From contig JBCDCH010000003.1 of NCBI GenBank assembly GCA_039182125.1, positions 1-64,000 on the forward strand: 64,000 nt of DNA, in the 5' to 3' direction. Positions 9,912-24,900 of the stretch are shown here, piece after piece. Origin of the DNA: Planctomycetota bacterium (GTDB lineage: Bacteria; Planctomycetota; Phycisphaerae; Tepidisphaerales; Tepidisphaeraceae). Positions within the stretch are counted from its first letter, which is position 1; each line of letters opens with the position of its first letter. The translations under genes were made by a program, and so were the position numbers. A model generated the notes under the pieces. The model made no database searches. It saw only the letters and a program-made list of their open reading frames with translations, and was not told the DNA's origin.

Positions 9912-12900
9912 GTGACCGATCCGAAACCAAGTAAGCCGACGACTACCCCGAAGTCCCTGACGGACGCCGCCGCTTCGGCCGCGCCTTCCGTGGACGGCCT
10001 GGCGATGCCCGCCGCGGGAGAGTTGCGCGCCGAGATGCTCGAGCAACGCATCCTGCTCAGCGGCAGTTGGTATGACGCCGACGGTGATCCGCAAGGTGGC
10101 GGGACTAGCGGCGCGGACGCCTACGGTGGCGACGGCGACGACGAACTCGCCGACGGCTTCGGCGGCGACGACACCCTTTTCGGTGGCCTCGGCGATGACA
10201 CCCTCGCGGGCAGCAGCGGCTTCGATCAACTCTCCGGCGACGGCGACTTGCGCCAACTGATCACCCGCACCAATACTTTCGACGACGCCAACAACGGCTG
10301 GGCCGGCTTCCACAACGACGATGCTGGCTTGGGCACCGACTTCGGTTGGCAAAGCGCCAACGTTGCCGGCGGTGACGCTGCCGGCGAAGGCGGTGGCCAC
10401 TTCTCACGCGCCGCCGAGGTCAACTGGTATGCTGACAGCGACATTGGCACACTCACCCTCGCCGATGATCTTGCATTCTCCACGAACCTTACCGTCGAGG
10501 GCTCGGTCACCCCCGACAACGAGGTGCAGCTGGGTTGGTTCGACGCAAAGGACAACTTCCTGGGCATCGAGGTCCGTGAGCCGGGATCAGGTGGCTTTCG
10601 CTTGTTTGTCGTCGCCGAGCATCCCGGCGGCGAGATCCAAAGCACCGTCATCGAGATCGCGGAAGACATCGACTTTACCGTCAACTACAGCTACGACGCA
10701 GCCACGACCACCGCGAGCGTTGAGGTGCGTAACGCATCGACCTCGGCACTGATCGGGCAGCAGTCGTTGAACATTTCCGGCTCCGGCATCAGCGGCGAGG
10801 CCTTCAACCGCTTCGGCCTTCGGGCCGACAATCTCGCCAGTGCCTCGGCGTCGCAGTCGATCGACCTGCGGATCGACGATGTTAGCTATACCGTCGCCAC
10901 CGAGGCGAACCACGGCGTCGGTGGTGCCGACAGCCTTAGCGGAGGCGATAACGATGACACGCTCTACGGCAATGCCGGCGACGACACGCTCGACGGCGAG
11001 GGTGGCAACGACTATCTCGTGGGTGACGCGCCCGATATTGCGAGGATTCTGCTGGACCATCCCGAACTGAGTTACAGCGTTGAGACCGGTAAGTTTTACA
11101 AGGTCGTGCTCAACGAGATGACCCGGGAAGAGATCGCGGCGAATCTTGATCAGTTCGATGTGGCCGGCATGTCGGCCAAACTCGCCCGCATCGAAAGCGC
11201 CGCAGAGAACGCGTTTCTAGCACAGTTGATCGCGGGCTCGGTGGCGGATGCATATATCGATGCGAGCGACGCGGACACCGAAGGCACATTCCTCGACGCC
11301 GACGGCAAACCGATCGTTTACAGCAACTGGGCTGGCGGCGCGCCCAACGCCGACACGACCGATCACGACTCGGCGGTCCTGAGCAGCGATGGTACCTGGT
11401 TTAACCAGACTAACTCCAAAGCCGACGACTTTATTCTTGAGTTCGACCCGGCCGACTTGCTCGGTGGCAACGATTCGCTTGTTGGCGGTGCCGACAACGA
11501 CACGCTCATCGGCAACGCCGGCGACGACACGCTCTCCGGCGGCGACGGCGACGACGTGCTGCTCGGCGATGGCATCGATGTTCAGGCGATCCTTGACGCC
11601 GACAGTTCGTTGGCATGGAACCCGGCGACAGGCAAGTTTTACCGGCTCGTCACGACGTTGGAGACCTTCGACGACGCGGTTGTACTCGCCTCCGAGGAAC
11701 AGGTTGCCGGCGTGCAGGGTCGGCTTGTCCAGATCCAGAGTGCTGATGAAAACGCGTTCGTTGACACGCTCGCCGGAACGAACAAGGTGTTCATCGGAGC
11801 AACCGACCGCTCGGACGAAGGGACGTTTCGCTGGACGGACGGTACCGCGCTGCGCTACGACAACTTTGTCACGCCTGCCGACAACGCCGGCGGCAACGAG
11901 CACGCGGTCGAGCTGCGCGATGGCGGCTCGTGGAACGATATCGATCCTTCCTTCCCCAGGGCTTACGTGGTCGAGTTCGACGTATCCGCGCAGGTTGTCG
12001 GTGATGACCAACTATCCGGGGGCGACGGGGCGGACACGCTCATGGGTGGGCTCGGCAACGACACGCTCACCGGTGGCGCAGGCGACGACCTGTTGGTCGG
12101 CGGCAACACGACCGACTCGCCTTCCAATCTCATCTCGGACAGCGGCTTCATTGGCTTGTCGGGCAACTACGACGCGGGCGAGAAAGTCGGCAACTGGCAG
12201 GTGGAATCCGGCGATATCAACGTGCGCGGCTTCTCGAGTCATCGCGCGCCCGGTGGGGGCATTGGTGTCGATCTCAACGGCCAGTCGTCGCCGGGGGCGA
12301 TCAGCCAGTCGTTCCCCACTGTTGTCGGTGAGACATACACGGTCAGGTACGCAATGGGCATGCACTCGCATGGCCCGGTACTTGACCGCACCATGGACGT
12401 CTCAGCGGGAGACAACGTCCATAGCGACACTTATGTCTATGAGAGTGACCTGGGGCACTCGAACTATGGCTGGGAGCCGCGATCCTTCTCGTTCACCGCG
12501 ACGGAAGATGTCACCACCCTGCGGTTCGCGAGCACGACGCCAAGCTCGCAAGGGCCGCATATCAGTGACGTTCAAGTCTTCGCGAACGACTCGGTCGAGA
12601 CGGCGGGTAACCTCGTGGTCGACGGGCAGTTCGGCCAAGACGCGAGAGAGGATGACACCGATTTTTCAGCCGGCGGCATGGTCGGTCGGTGGGACGTCGA
12701 CGGTGGCACGGTCACCATCCTCGGCGAAGACTGGGACCGCACGCCCGATGGCGGCCGCGCGCTCGATTTGTCCGACAATCCGGATACGCCGTCTGTCTCG
12801 CAAACGATCACGACGGAACCTGGCAAGACATACACGCTCTCGTTCGCCCTCTCGGGCAATTTCGTCGACGTGGCCGGCACTGGGGCGACCGTTGCCGTCA

Positions 12901-15900
12901 CCGCGGGCGACGTGGCGGACACGTTCGTCTACACGAAACCGACCGGCTACAGCCAGACCGATCTCAAGTGGGCCTCCCACACGCTCACGTTTACCGCCAC
13001 GTCGACGACGACGGACATTTCGTTCGCCAACAACGTCAGCGGTGACATAACCGGCCCGATCATCGGCGACATCCATGTCTACGAGCCGGTCAACAACGAC
13101 GTTGCCGTCTTCTCCGGCAACGCCGCCAACTACACCATCACCGACAACGGCGACGGAACCCACACCGTCACCGACAACGTCGGCACCGATGGCACCGACA
13201 CGCTCTACGGCATCGAGACGCTCGACTTCGCCGACGTGCGAATGGACCTCGCGGGCAACATACTGGCCTACAACGCGCCCGTGGCCGGCAGCGCGGGCGA
13301 CGACACGCTCGTCGCCGGCGAAGGGGACAACACGGTCTCCGGCGAGGGCGGCGATGATGTGATTCTTGGCGACGGGTACGACGTGCAGCCGCTGCTGAAC
13401 GCCGACCCAATGCTCAGTTGGAACCCTGAGACCGGCAAGCTGTATCGTCTGGTCACGGACCCCGCCACATACGAGGACGCCATTCTGGCCGCCCAGCAGA
13501 GTGAGGTGGCTGGCGTCAACGGGCGGTTGGTCCAGATTCAAAGCGCTCAGGAGAACGCGTTCGTCCATACGGTTGCGTCGGGGAACAGCGTTTTCATTGG
13601 CCTCCAAGACCTTTCCAACGAGGGCGACTTCCGTTGGACCGACGGGTCGACGCCGACGTTCGACAACTTCGTGTTGCCGCCAAACAACGCCGGTGACGAA
13701 GATGCCGTGGAGATGAGCGCCGGCGGAGACTGGAACGACGTCGATGTGAGCGTCATGCGTGCCTATGTCGTGGAATACGACTTGGCATCGGCGGCGATAG
13801 GTGACGATCAACTCGCCGGGGGCGATGGGGCCGACACGCTGTTCGGTGGCCTCGGTGCGGACACGCTCACCGGCGGTGCCGGCGATGATTTGCTCGTCGG
13901 TGGCAACACCACCGACAGTCCGGCGAACCTGATCGACAACGGTCAATTCCTCGAAACCTACACCGGCTCGGAGCAAATCCTTAGTGCCGGTGCGACTCTT
14001 GGGGCGTGGTCCGTCGACTCAGGCGAGATCAATTTTCGCGATGACAACTACCAGCGATCCCCCGGTGGCGGTTTTGCGGTCGATCTGAATGGCATGTCCA
14101 CCCCGGGTTCGATCAGCCAATCGTTCGAAACGATTCCCGGCCAAACGTACACGGTCAGTTACGCCATGGGCATGCTCGCACACACGCAAAGCGGTGACCG
14201 CACCATGGACGTTACCGCCGGGGACACGACGCATAGCGACACCTACGTTTACGACGGCTCCACGACCCACGGCAACTTTGCTTGGCAGCCACGCTCCTTC
14301 GAGTTCGTCGCGACTGACGAGGTCACAACATTGGCATTCGTTAGCACCAATGCTGGCGGCCAAGGCCCGCAGCTCGGCGACATCCGGGTCACCGCGAATA
14401 CCGGCACCGACACCGCCGTCTTCAGCGGCAACGCCACCAACTACACCGTTACCGACAATGGCGACGGTACCCACACCGTCACCGACAACGTCGGTACCGA
14501 TGGTACCGACACGCTCTACGGCATCGATCGCCTCGAGTTCGCCGATGCCCAGGCCGACATCGACGGGAACATTCTCGCCTATTACGACCCGACCGCCGGC
14601 GACGATCTTGTCACGCACACCGATGCGGGTGCGCCCGTAACGTACGTCTCGGCATCCGGCAGCGACACGTTCCGGTTCACCACGATCGGCAACTACGCCA
14701 GTAGCGTTCTCATCGAGGACGCGGACACCTACAACGCACGGATCGGCGGGAGCGTCGATGCCGGCCGAGTGTTGATCTCCGTTGACGGCACCGTGGCTGC
14801 GGAGCTCGACGGGTTCTCCGCTATCGAGGTCGTTGCCGCCCACGAGCAGGACACGCTTCAGTTTGCCAGCGACATTTCGGCGGGTTCGTTGACCGCGAGC
14901 GCGATCAGCTTCGACGACACCGGTCCGCAGAACACCGGTGCCGGCACCGGCCCGCTCGGTTACACGGCTTACGCGCCACAGGTCTCAGGCGTCACGATCG
15001 ACGGAGCGCTCGATGCGGCCTGGGCTGACGTGCCGACGTTCGCGATCGACAGCGTCGTTCAAGGCAGCGCGCCGGCCAACGCGGCGGACTTCGACGCCGA
15101 CTTCCGCGTCTCGTGGGACAGCACCAACGTCTACCTGATCGTGGACGTGTCCGACGATGCGATCGTCGGCGACTCGGGGTCGGCTTGGTACTACGACGAC
15201 ACGATCGAAGTCATGTTCGACATAGGGCATGACGCGGACGGTGCCTACGACGCGACCGACTTCCAGTTTTATTTCGGCGTCGCGGGCGAGACCTTCGGGG
15301 AGGCCAAGCACGGGGACGTCACCGGCGTTCAGTTCAACCGGACGACGGTCGCGGGCGGATATCTTGCCGAAATCGCGATCCCGTGGTCCACCCTCGGTAC
15401 GACGGCCGACGCCGGCAATGTCGAGGGCTTTGGCATACAGATCGACGACGACGATGACGGCGGCATTCGTGAACGTCAGGTTGCCTGGCACACGACCAGC
15501 GATCTGATGTGGAACGACACATCGCTGCTCGGTGATCTTCGGCTGGAGGACACGCCCGGCGATTCGACCGGTACCAGCAGCTCGGAGGTCATGTTCGGAT
15601 CGTCGGCGAACAACCAACTCACCGGCGGCGAGGGCGATGACTACATCACCGGCGGTGCTGGTGACGACACGCTCAAGGGTAATGGCGGGGACGATACACT
15701 CATCGGCGGAGACGGCTTCGACTACTTCGAGGTCGATTTCGGCAATGATGTGGTTGAAGGCGGAGGCGGTTTCGACGGTGTGCTCATCAACGGCCACTAC
15801 CGCGACCACGTCTTTACCGACAACGGCGACGGCACATACAGCATCAGCGGCCCGACCGGTGTCAAGACCGTGAGCAGTATCGAGTACTTCGACTTCGTCG

Positions 15901-18900
15901 ACGGACGTTACTCGCTGGCCGCCAACCCGGTCGAAGGCACGGCTTCCGACGATGTCATCAACGGTTCGAACAACCCCCAGACGATGATCGGCAACGCCGG
16001 CGATGACACGCTCATCGGTACCGCCGGCGATGACATCATCTACGGCGATTCCCGTATCACCACCGTCGTTGCCAACGAGAACTTCGAGTCCGGTGCAACT
16101 GGCTGGACTGACAATTCGACCTACAACCTGCTTGATGGGAATGGCATACTCGGCCGTTTCGGCGACTCCGGGGAGGCCCAGGCGGTCTCGAAGACCTTCA
16201 CTTTGCCGACCGACGCTCTTGAGGCCAAGGCCACGCTCGATCTCTGGGCGCTTGACAGCCACGACAACGGCGAGGACATCACTGTCTACGTCAACGACGT
16301 CGCTATCGGCACGTTCAATGTGGACAAATACGATGCCGGCTATCACGACACCGGCACCATCGGCAATGTCCGCTGGACCATTATCGCGACCGAGGAACAG
16401 GACCAGCATGGCGGAAACCTGGGCACCGATCCGTGGTGGAAAGATCAAAAGGCTCAGCTCACCATCGTCATTGACGATCCTGGCGCGGACTTGAAGCTGG
16501 GCTTCGGTGCGGACTTTAACGGTACGATCATCGACGAGTCCTATGGCGTCGACAACGTCGTCATTACCGCCGACACCGCCTCGGGTACGGGCGACGACAC
16601 CGCCGTCTTCAGTGGCAACTTCGCCGACTACACCGTCACTCACAATGCCAACGGAACGGTCACCGTGGACGGCCCCGATGGCGCTGACACTGTGGTCGGC
16701 GTCGAGACGTTCGTCTTCGATGACGGAGCGTACGACGTCGCCACTCAGACGATGGACGCAGCCCCGACGGATCTCGCGCTGTCCAGTGCGACCGTCGATG
16801 AGAACGCAACGCCTGGGACAACTGTTGGGACACTCACGCCGACCAACACCGACGGCACGGACACGCACACCTTTAGTCTCACCGATGACGCCGACGGCCG
16901 TTTCACGGTCGATCCCAACAGCGGCGTTGTTTCGACACTCGTTGCACTCGATCACGAAACCGCGGATAGCTACGACATCACCGCCCGCGTTGTTGATGCG
17001 GAGGGCAATGGATACGAGGAAACGTTCACGATCGCCGTCGCCGACATCAACGAAGCCCCGACATTGGATAACCCGCTGGTGGACCAGGGCGCCACGGAGG
17101 ACACGCCGTTCAGCTATCAGTTTGCGGCGAACTCCTTCAGCGATGTCGATTCGGGCGACACCATCACGTACGCCGCGACGTTGGCCAATGGTGACCCGCT
17201 GCCCAGTTGGCTGAGCTTCGATGCAAACACCCGCACGTTCACCGGTACGCCGGCCAACGGCGACGTCGGCACGGTCACCGTCCGTGTCACCGCTGAAGAC
17301 GGGAATGGCACAACTGTCAGCGACGATTTCGATCTGACCGTGGCCAACACCAACGACGCGCCCGACGCCCTCACGGTGACCCCGCCCAACCTCCTATCCA
17401 ACGGCAGCTTGGAGAGCGGCACGGCCGGGTGGGATCTCACCGGTAACGTCTTCCGCACCATGTCCCTTAATGGCGGCGGCTTCTCCAGCGATGGCGACTA
17501 TCGCTTAGTGTTCGGTGCCGGTAACAACGATGGCGGCGTGGCGGAAACGACTCTCCAAACCGTCCCCGGCAAAACCTACACGCTCTCGTTCGATTACGGT
17601 GCCAACTCTGCCGCCAACCTTCAATCTCTTGAAGTTCAGGCCATCGGTTCGACGACACTGCTTACCCAAACCGTCATCGACACCGGTTCCAACCCGATGA
17701 CCTACGAGCGGTACACGTACACGTTTACCGCAGACTCGGATCAGACGACGCTGCGCTTCGACGATGTGTCTGCCACAAGTGGTCAAACCGATGGCAACGT
17801 GGACAATGTGGTGGTCACCGCAAACGACCCGCTTGTCGTTGAGGAAGCAACCGGCGGTACCGTGGTTGCGACGGCCGACGCCACCGATCCCGACGTTGGC
17901 GACAGCATCACCTATTCACTCTTCGAAGACGCTGACGGCCGGTTCGAAATCGATCCGAACACTGGAGTCATCACCGTGGCTGCAGGGGCCGATCTGGACT
18001 TCGAATCCAGCCCGACGCATGACATCACCGTTCGTGCGACGGATTCGTCTTCGGCAACGCGTGACATGACCGTGACAGTCATGCTCGTCGACATCAACGA
18101 TGCCCCGACGCTCGACAACGCCTTGGCCGACCAGAACGCGACCGAGGACGCTCCGTTCAGCTACCAGTTTGCGGCCAACAGCTTCGGCGATGTCGATGCC
18201 GGCGACACGCTCGCCTACACCGCGACGTTGAGCAATGGCGATCCGCTGCCGGGCTGGCTGAGTTTCGATGACGCGACCCGCACCTTCACCGGCACGCCGC
18301 TCAACGACGATGTGGGCACGATCACCATCCGCGTGACGGCCGACGATGGCAACGGCGGCTCCATCACCGACGACTTCGACCTGGCGGTTGCGAACACCAA
18401 TGACGCGCCGACCGTGGACAACGCACTGGCCGATCAGTCGGCCACCGAAGACGCACCGTTTAGCTACCAGTTCGCGTCGAACGCTTTTGGTGACATCGAC
18501 GCCGGCGACACGCTCACTTACTCGGCGACGCTCGCCAACGGCGATCCGCTGCCGAGCTGGCTCAGCTTCGACGACGCGACACGCACGTTCACCGGCACGC
18601 CGGCGAATGATGACGTTGGCACCCTCACCGTGCGCGTCACCGCGGACGACGGCAACGGCGGCACGGTCACGGACGACTTCTCCGTCACTGTCACCAACAC
18701 CAACGACGCCCCAACGGTTGACAACGCACTTGTCGATCAGAACGCAACCGAGGACACCGCGTTCTCCTACCAGTTCGCCACTGGTAGCTTCGGCGATGTC
18801 GATGCTGGTGACACGCTCGCCTACACGGCGACGTTGTCCAACGGTGATCCGCTGCCGAACTGGCTGAGCTTCGATGACGCGACCCGCACGTTCAGCGGCA

Positions 18901-21900
18901 CGCCGGCCAATGACGACGTCGGCACGATCACCGTCCGCGTGACGGCGGAAGATGCGGCCGGTGCGACCGTGACCGATGACTTCGATCTCGTCGTCGCCAA
19001 CACCAACGACGCGCCGACACTCGATAATGCTCTGGCCGACCAGAATGCGACCGAGGATGCTCCGTTCAGCTACCAGTTCGCGACGAACTCCTTCGGTGAT
19101 ATCGATGCCGGTGACACGCTGACTTACGCCGCGACGCTGTCCAACGGTGATCCGCTGCCGAACTGGCTGAGCTTCGATGACGCGACACGCACGTTCACCG
19201 GCACGCCGCTCAACGACGACGTCGGCGCGATCACCATCCGCGTCACGGCCGACGACGGCAACGGCGGTTCCATCACCGATGATTTCACCGTCACTATTGC
19301 GAACACGAACGACGCCCCGACGGTCGACAGCGCGTTGGCCGACCAGAACGCGACCGAAGATAGCCCGTTCAGTTATCAGTTCGCCGCGAACTCCTTTGGC
19401 GATGTCGACGCCGGCGACACGCTTGTCTACACGGCGACGCTGAGCAACGGCGATCCGCTTTCGGGCTGGCTGAGCTTCGACGCCAACACGCGCACTTTCA
19501 GCGGCACGCCGACCAACGATGATGTCGGCGGCGTCACCGTGCGTGTCACCGCCGATGACGGCAACGGCGGCACGGTTAGCGACGACTTCACGGTCACGGT
19601 GACCAACACCAACGACGCACCCACCGTCGACGGTGCTTTGGCCGACCAAAACGCGACCGAGGACAGCCCGTTCAGCTACCAGTTCGCCGCGAACTCTTTT
19701 GGCGATGTTGATGCCGGCGACACGCTGACGTATGCCGCCACGCTCTCGAATGGCGATCCGTTGCCGTCGTGGCTGAGCTTCGACGCCAACACGCGTACGT
19801 TCACCGGCACGCCGGCCAACGACGATGTTGGCACGGTCACCGTCCGCGTCACCGCTGATGACGGCAACGGCGGTACCGTCACCGACGACTTCGACCTCGT
19901 TGTCGCCAACACCAACGACGCGCCGACCGTCGACAACGCGCTGGCGGACCAGGGCGCGACGGAAGATGTGGCATTTAGCTACCAGTTTGCCGCGAACTCC
20001 TTCGGCGATGTCGATGCTGGCGACTCGTTGACTTACGGTGCGACGCTTGCCAACGGTGACCCGCTGCCGTCGTGGCTGAGTTTCGACGCCAACACCCGCA
20101 CGTTCTCCGGCACGCCGCTCGAAGGCGACGACGGCACTTTCACCGTCCGAGTCACCACCACCGACGGAAGCGGGGCGGACACGGCCGACGACTTCGACAT
20201 CACCGTTGCTGCCGTCAACGACGCGCCCGATGCCGACGACGCGACGTTCGCCATCGACGAGTCGGCCGAGCCCGGTGCGACCGTTGGTACCGTCAGCGCC
20301 ACCGATGTTGATAGCACCTTCACTTTCGCGGTCACCTCGGGTAACGACGACGGCAAGTTCACCATCGATCCCAACACCGGTGTCATCACCACCGTTGATC
20401 GGCTCGACTACGAAGACACCACGCAGTACGTCCTGAACGTTCGCGTGACCGACACCGGCAGCGCGGTTGATGACGCGACGGTCACCATCAATGTCAACAA
20501 CATCGGTGACCGGACCATCACCGGCACCACCGGCGACGATCAACTCGTCAGCGGTGACGAGAACGACACGCTCGTCGGTTTGGCCGGCGATGACACGCTC
20601 ATCGGCGGCGATGGCGCGGACGTGGCCAACTACAGCGGCAACTATCGCGACTACGCCATCACCGATAATGGCGACGGCACCTTTACCGTCGATGGCCCGG
20701 ACGGAACCGACCTGGTACACACGGACGTCGAGACGCTCGCGTTCGATGACGGCACTTTCACGACGGTCGACAAGACGTTCCGCGGCACCGCTGGTAACGA
20801 CACGCTGATCGGCTCCGGCGACGGCGACACGATCGCGGCCGACGATGGCGATGACCTCATCACCGGCGGGGCGGGTGACGACTCGATCACCGGCGGCGGC
20901 GGGACCGACACGGCCGTCTTTGCCGGAGACTACGCCGACTACCTTGTCACCGACAACGGCGACGGCACCTTCACCGTCACGGGGCCCGATGGCGCCGACA
21001 CCGTGAGCAACGATGTCGAGACGCTCCGCTTCGACGACTACGACTACGCGACCGCCGACGGGTCGATCACGCTGACAGCCGGCGATGACATGTTCACCGG
21101 TGGCGACAGCGATGACAGCATCCTAGGCCTCGCGGGTGACGACACGCTCTCCGGCGGACGCGGCGACGACGTGCTTGATAGCGGCGACAACGACGATGTG
21201 CTCACGCCCGGCCTTGGGAATGACACAGTCATCGGCGGCGACGGTACCGACACCGTCGTCTTCGGCGGTCTCTTCGAGCACTACACGATCGCCGACAACG
21301 GCGACGGCACCCACACCATCACCGGGCCGACCGGCACCGCTGTCGTCCACGACGATGTCGAGAACCTCCAGTTTGCCGACGGCACGTTCGTCTTCGCCGA
21401 CAACCCCGCGACGGGTACGTCAGGCGACGACGCGCTCACCGGTAGCACGAACCCCGAGACGCTCATCGGCGAAACGGGGGATGACACGATCATCGCCGGT
21501 GATGCCGACGATGTGATTTACGGCGACGGTCGCACGGTCACCGTCGTCGCGAGCGAGGACTTCGAGTCCGGCGCGACAGGTTGGTCCGACAACACGACGA
21601 CAGTGTTGCCCAACGGAAACACAGTCCTCGGCAACTTTGGCGGCTCGGGTGGGGCCCAGGCGGTTTCGAAGACGTTCACGTTGCCGGGCGACGCCCAGCA
21701 GGCGACGGCGACGTTCGACGTTTGGCTGTTCGACAGCCATGACGCCGAGAATGTGACCGTCTTTGTGAACGACACAGCGGTGACGTTGCCGCGCTTCCGT
21801 CCGGACGATGCGGGGACCGTTCACACCGGCACCTCCGGCGGGATCTCGTGGACGTTGGTCGTCCCTGAAGAACTGGATCATGTCGCGTTCTCCGATACCA

Positions 21901-24900
21901 CGGATGTCTTCATGGACCGTCGCGGGGAAGTCACCCTCACCGTGGCCAATCCCGGCGATGATCTGAAGATCGGTTTCGGTTCTGATCTGAACGCGCCGCT
22001 CAATGACGAGTCCTATGGCATCGACAACCTCGCCATCACCGCCGCCACCACCAGTGGTAGTGGTGACGACCTGATCACCGGTGGCGCCGGCGACGACACC
22101 ATCCTCGGCGGTGGCGGTGACGATGCTGCCATCTTCTCGGGCAACTACGCCGACTACACCATCACCAACAACGTCGACGGTACTTACACCGTCGACGGCC
22201 CCGACGGGACCGACCTCGTGTTCGACGATGTCGAAGCGTTGGTCTTCGATGACGGCACGTTCATTCCCTCGGCCAATGGCTTTGCAGGCACCGATTCCGA
22301 CGACAGTCTCGTCGGTACGGCGGCCGATGAAACCATCGCCGGTTTCGGCGGGGATGACACGATCGTCGGTAACGGCGGCGACGACAACATCATCGGCGGC
22401 GACGGCACGGACAACGCCCAGTACAGCGGCGCCTGGGACGACTACACGGTCACCGACAACGGCGACGGCACGTTCACCGTCACCGACAATCGGCCCGGCA
22501 GCCCCGACGGCACCGACCAGATCGACAGTACCGTTGAGAACCTGGTTTTCACCAACGGCCGGCTTGACCTGACCACCGGTTACTTTGAGGACACCGCTGC
22601 CGATGACGACATCACGGGAACGAGCGGTGACGATGTCATTCTGGCTGACGCCGGCAACGACACCATCGATGGCGGTACCGGGGACGACGGTATCGGTGGT
22701 GGCGATGGCAATGACAGCATCGTCGGCGGCAGCGGTGATGACATACTGGACGGTGCCGAAGGGGATGACACGCTCGAAGGCGGAAGCAACGTCGATGTGC
22801 TTTCGGGCGATGCCGGTGCGGACCGGCTCGACGGTGGAAGTTCCAACGACACGTTGATCGGCGGTGCCGGGGACGACACGCTCATCGGTGGCGGCGGTAC
22901 CGATGATCGCGCTTACTACTTCGGCAACTTCGCTGACTACACGGTAACCAAAAACGGCGACGGCACCTACACCGTCGTCGATACCCGCCCGGGCAGCCCC
23001 GACGGCACCGATATCGTTCACGATGACGTGGAGTACCTCTACTTCAACGATGTCGCCTTCCGCACGTCCGACGACACGGTGGTCGATCAGTTCGACACCA
23101 ACACGCTCGTCGGCGGCGTCGGCGGCGATCGCATCGACGGCCAGTCCAACGACGACAGCATTCACGGCGGCCAGGGCAACGACACGTTGATCGGCGGCTC
23201 GTCCGATGACACCCTCGACGGCGGGGAAGGCGATGACGAGCTTTACGGCGATGCGGGCGACGACACATTGCTCGCCAGTGCTGGCAACGACACGCTCCAC
23301 GGCGGTAACAACAACGACGTCGCCGTCTACACCGGCAGCTACACCGACTACACCGTCACCCCCAATGGCGACGGCACCACGACCGTCACCGATAACCGGC
23401 CCGGCTCGCCCAACGGTACCGACACGGTCCACGACGACGTCGAAACGCTTCGCTTCGACGACGCCACCGTACGCACCAGCGACGGGGCATTGATCGACGA
23501 TGGCAGCGACGTGATCACCGGTACGTCCGGCGACGATCTGATCGACGGCGGCAACGGTGGCGACACGATCAACGGACTCGGCGGCAACGACACCATCGCG
23601 GGCGGTAGTGGTAGCGATGCCATCTACGGCGGTGCCGGCGACGACGACATCGACGGCGGCACCGGCGGCGACACGCTCGAAGGCGGTGCCGGTAACGACA
23701 CCATCGCCGGGGGCGACGGTACCGACTTCGCCGATTACTCCGGCAATTTCGCCGACTACAGCGTGACCAACAACGGCGATGGCACCTGGACCGTGACCGA
23801 CAACCGCCCCGGCAGCCCCGACGGGACCGACGCCATCCAGTCCGACGTCGAGCAGCTCCGCTTCGCCGACGCGTACTACGACATCGCCACCGACACGTTC
23901 ACCGACGGCTACAACACCAACGTACTCACCGGCGGGGATAGCGCCGAGCGAATCGACGGCGGTAACAGCGGCGACGCCATCACCGGCGGCGGCGGCGGTG
24001 ACACGCTCATCGGCGGTATTGGCAATGACACGCCCGCCGGCGAGGCCGGCGACGACGTGATCATCGGCGGCGACGGCGGTGGCGATGTCGCCGTGTACGC
24101 CGGTAACTTCGGCGCACACACCATCACCAATAACGGCGACGGCACCTACATCGTCGCCGGGCCCGAGGGCACCGACACCGTCCATGACGATGTCGAGACC
24201 ATCCGCTTCGCCGATGGCGATTTCACCACCGCCGACGACAGGTTCACCGCCACGACCGGAAACGACACGGTCGCCGGAACCGCCGGGGATGATCGCATCG
24301 CGCTGCTCGACGGTGACGACACCGTGCAGGGCGGCGGAGGTGCGGACACCCTCCTCGGTGGTGACGGTAACGACGTCGCCGTCTACGCCGGCAATCGCGC
24401 CGACTACACCGTCACCGATAACGGCGACGGCACCCTCACCGTCACCGACGATCGCTCCGGTTCGCCTGACGGCGTCGATACGGTCCACACCGACATCGAG
24501 ACCCTCCGCTTCGCCGATGCCGACTATGACGTGGCGACCGGTCATGTCACCGGTTTCGCCGGCAACGACACCATCACCGGCACCGCCGGCGACGACCGCA
24601 TCGAGACATTCGACGGGAACGACAGCGTCTTTGGCGCCGGCGGCGACGACACCCTCATCGGCGGCTCGGGCAATGACACCCTCGAAGGGGCAAGCGGTCG
24701 CGATGCCCTCGACGGTGGTACGGGCGACGACACCCTCGAAGGCGGCGGTGGGAACGACACCCTCGACGCCGGCGATGGCGACGACCGCGTCGACGGCGGT
24801 ACCGGCAACGACACCCTCGTTGGTGGCGCGGGTGACGATACCCTCATCGGCGGGGCCGGCGAAGACGACGTCTTCTACACCGGTGCATGGCACGAGTACG

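Noticed and set aside
17916-20720. A 934-codon antisense frame and a similar one at 27591-30059
   Set aside because: Their repeat pattern follows the 303-bp units of the sense gene; the translations are low-complexity Arg/Val/Gly repeats.
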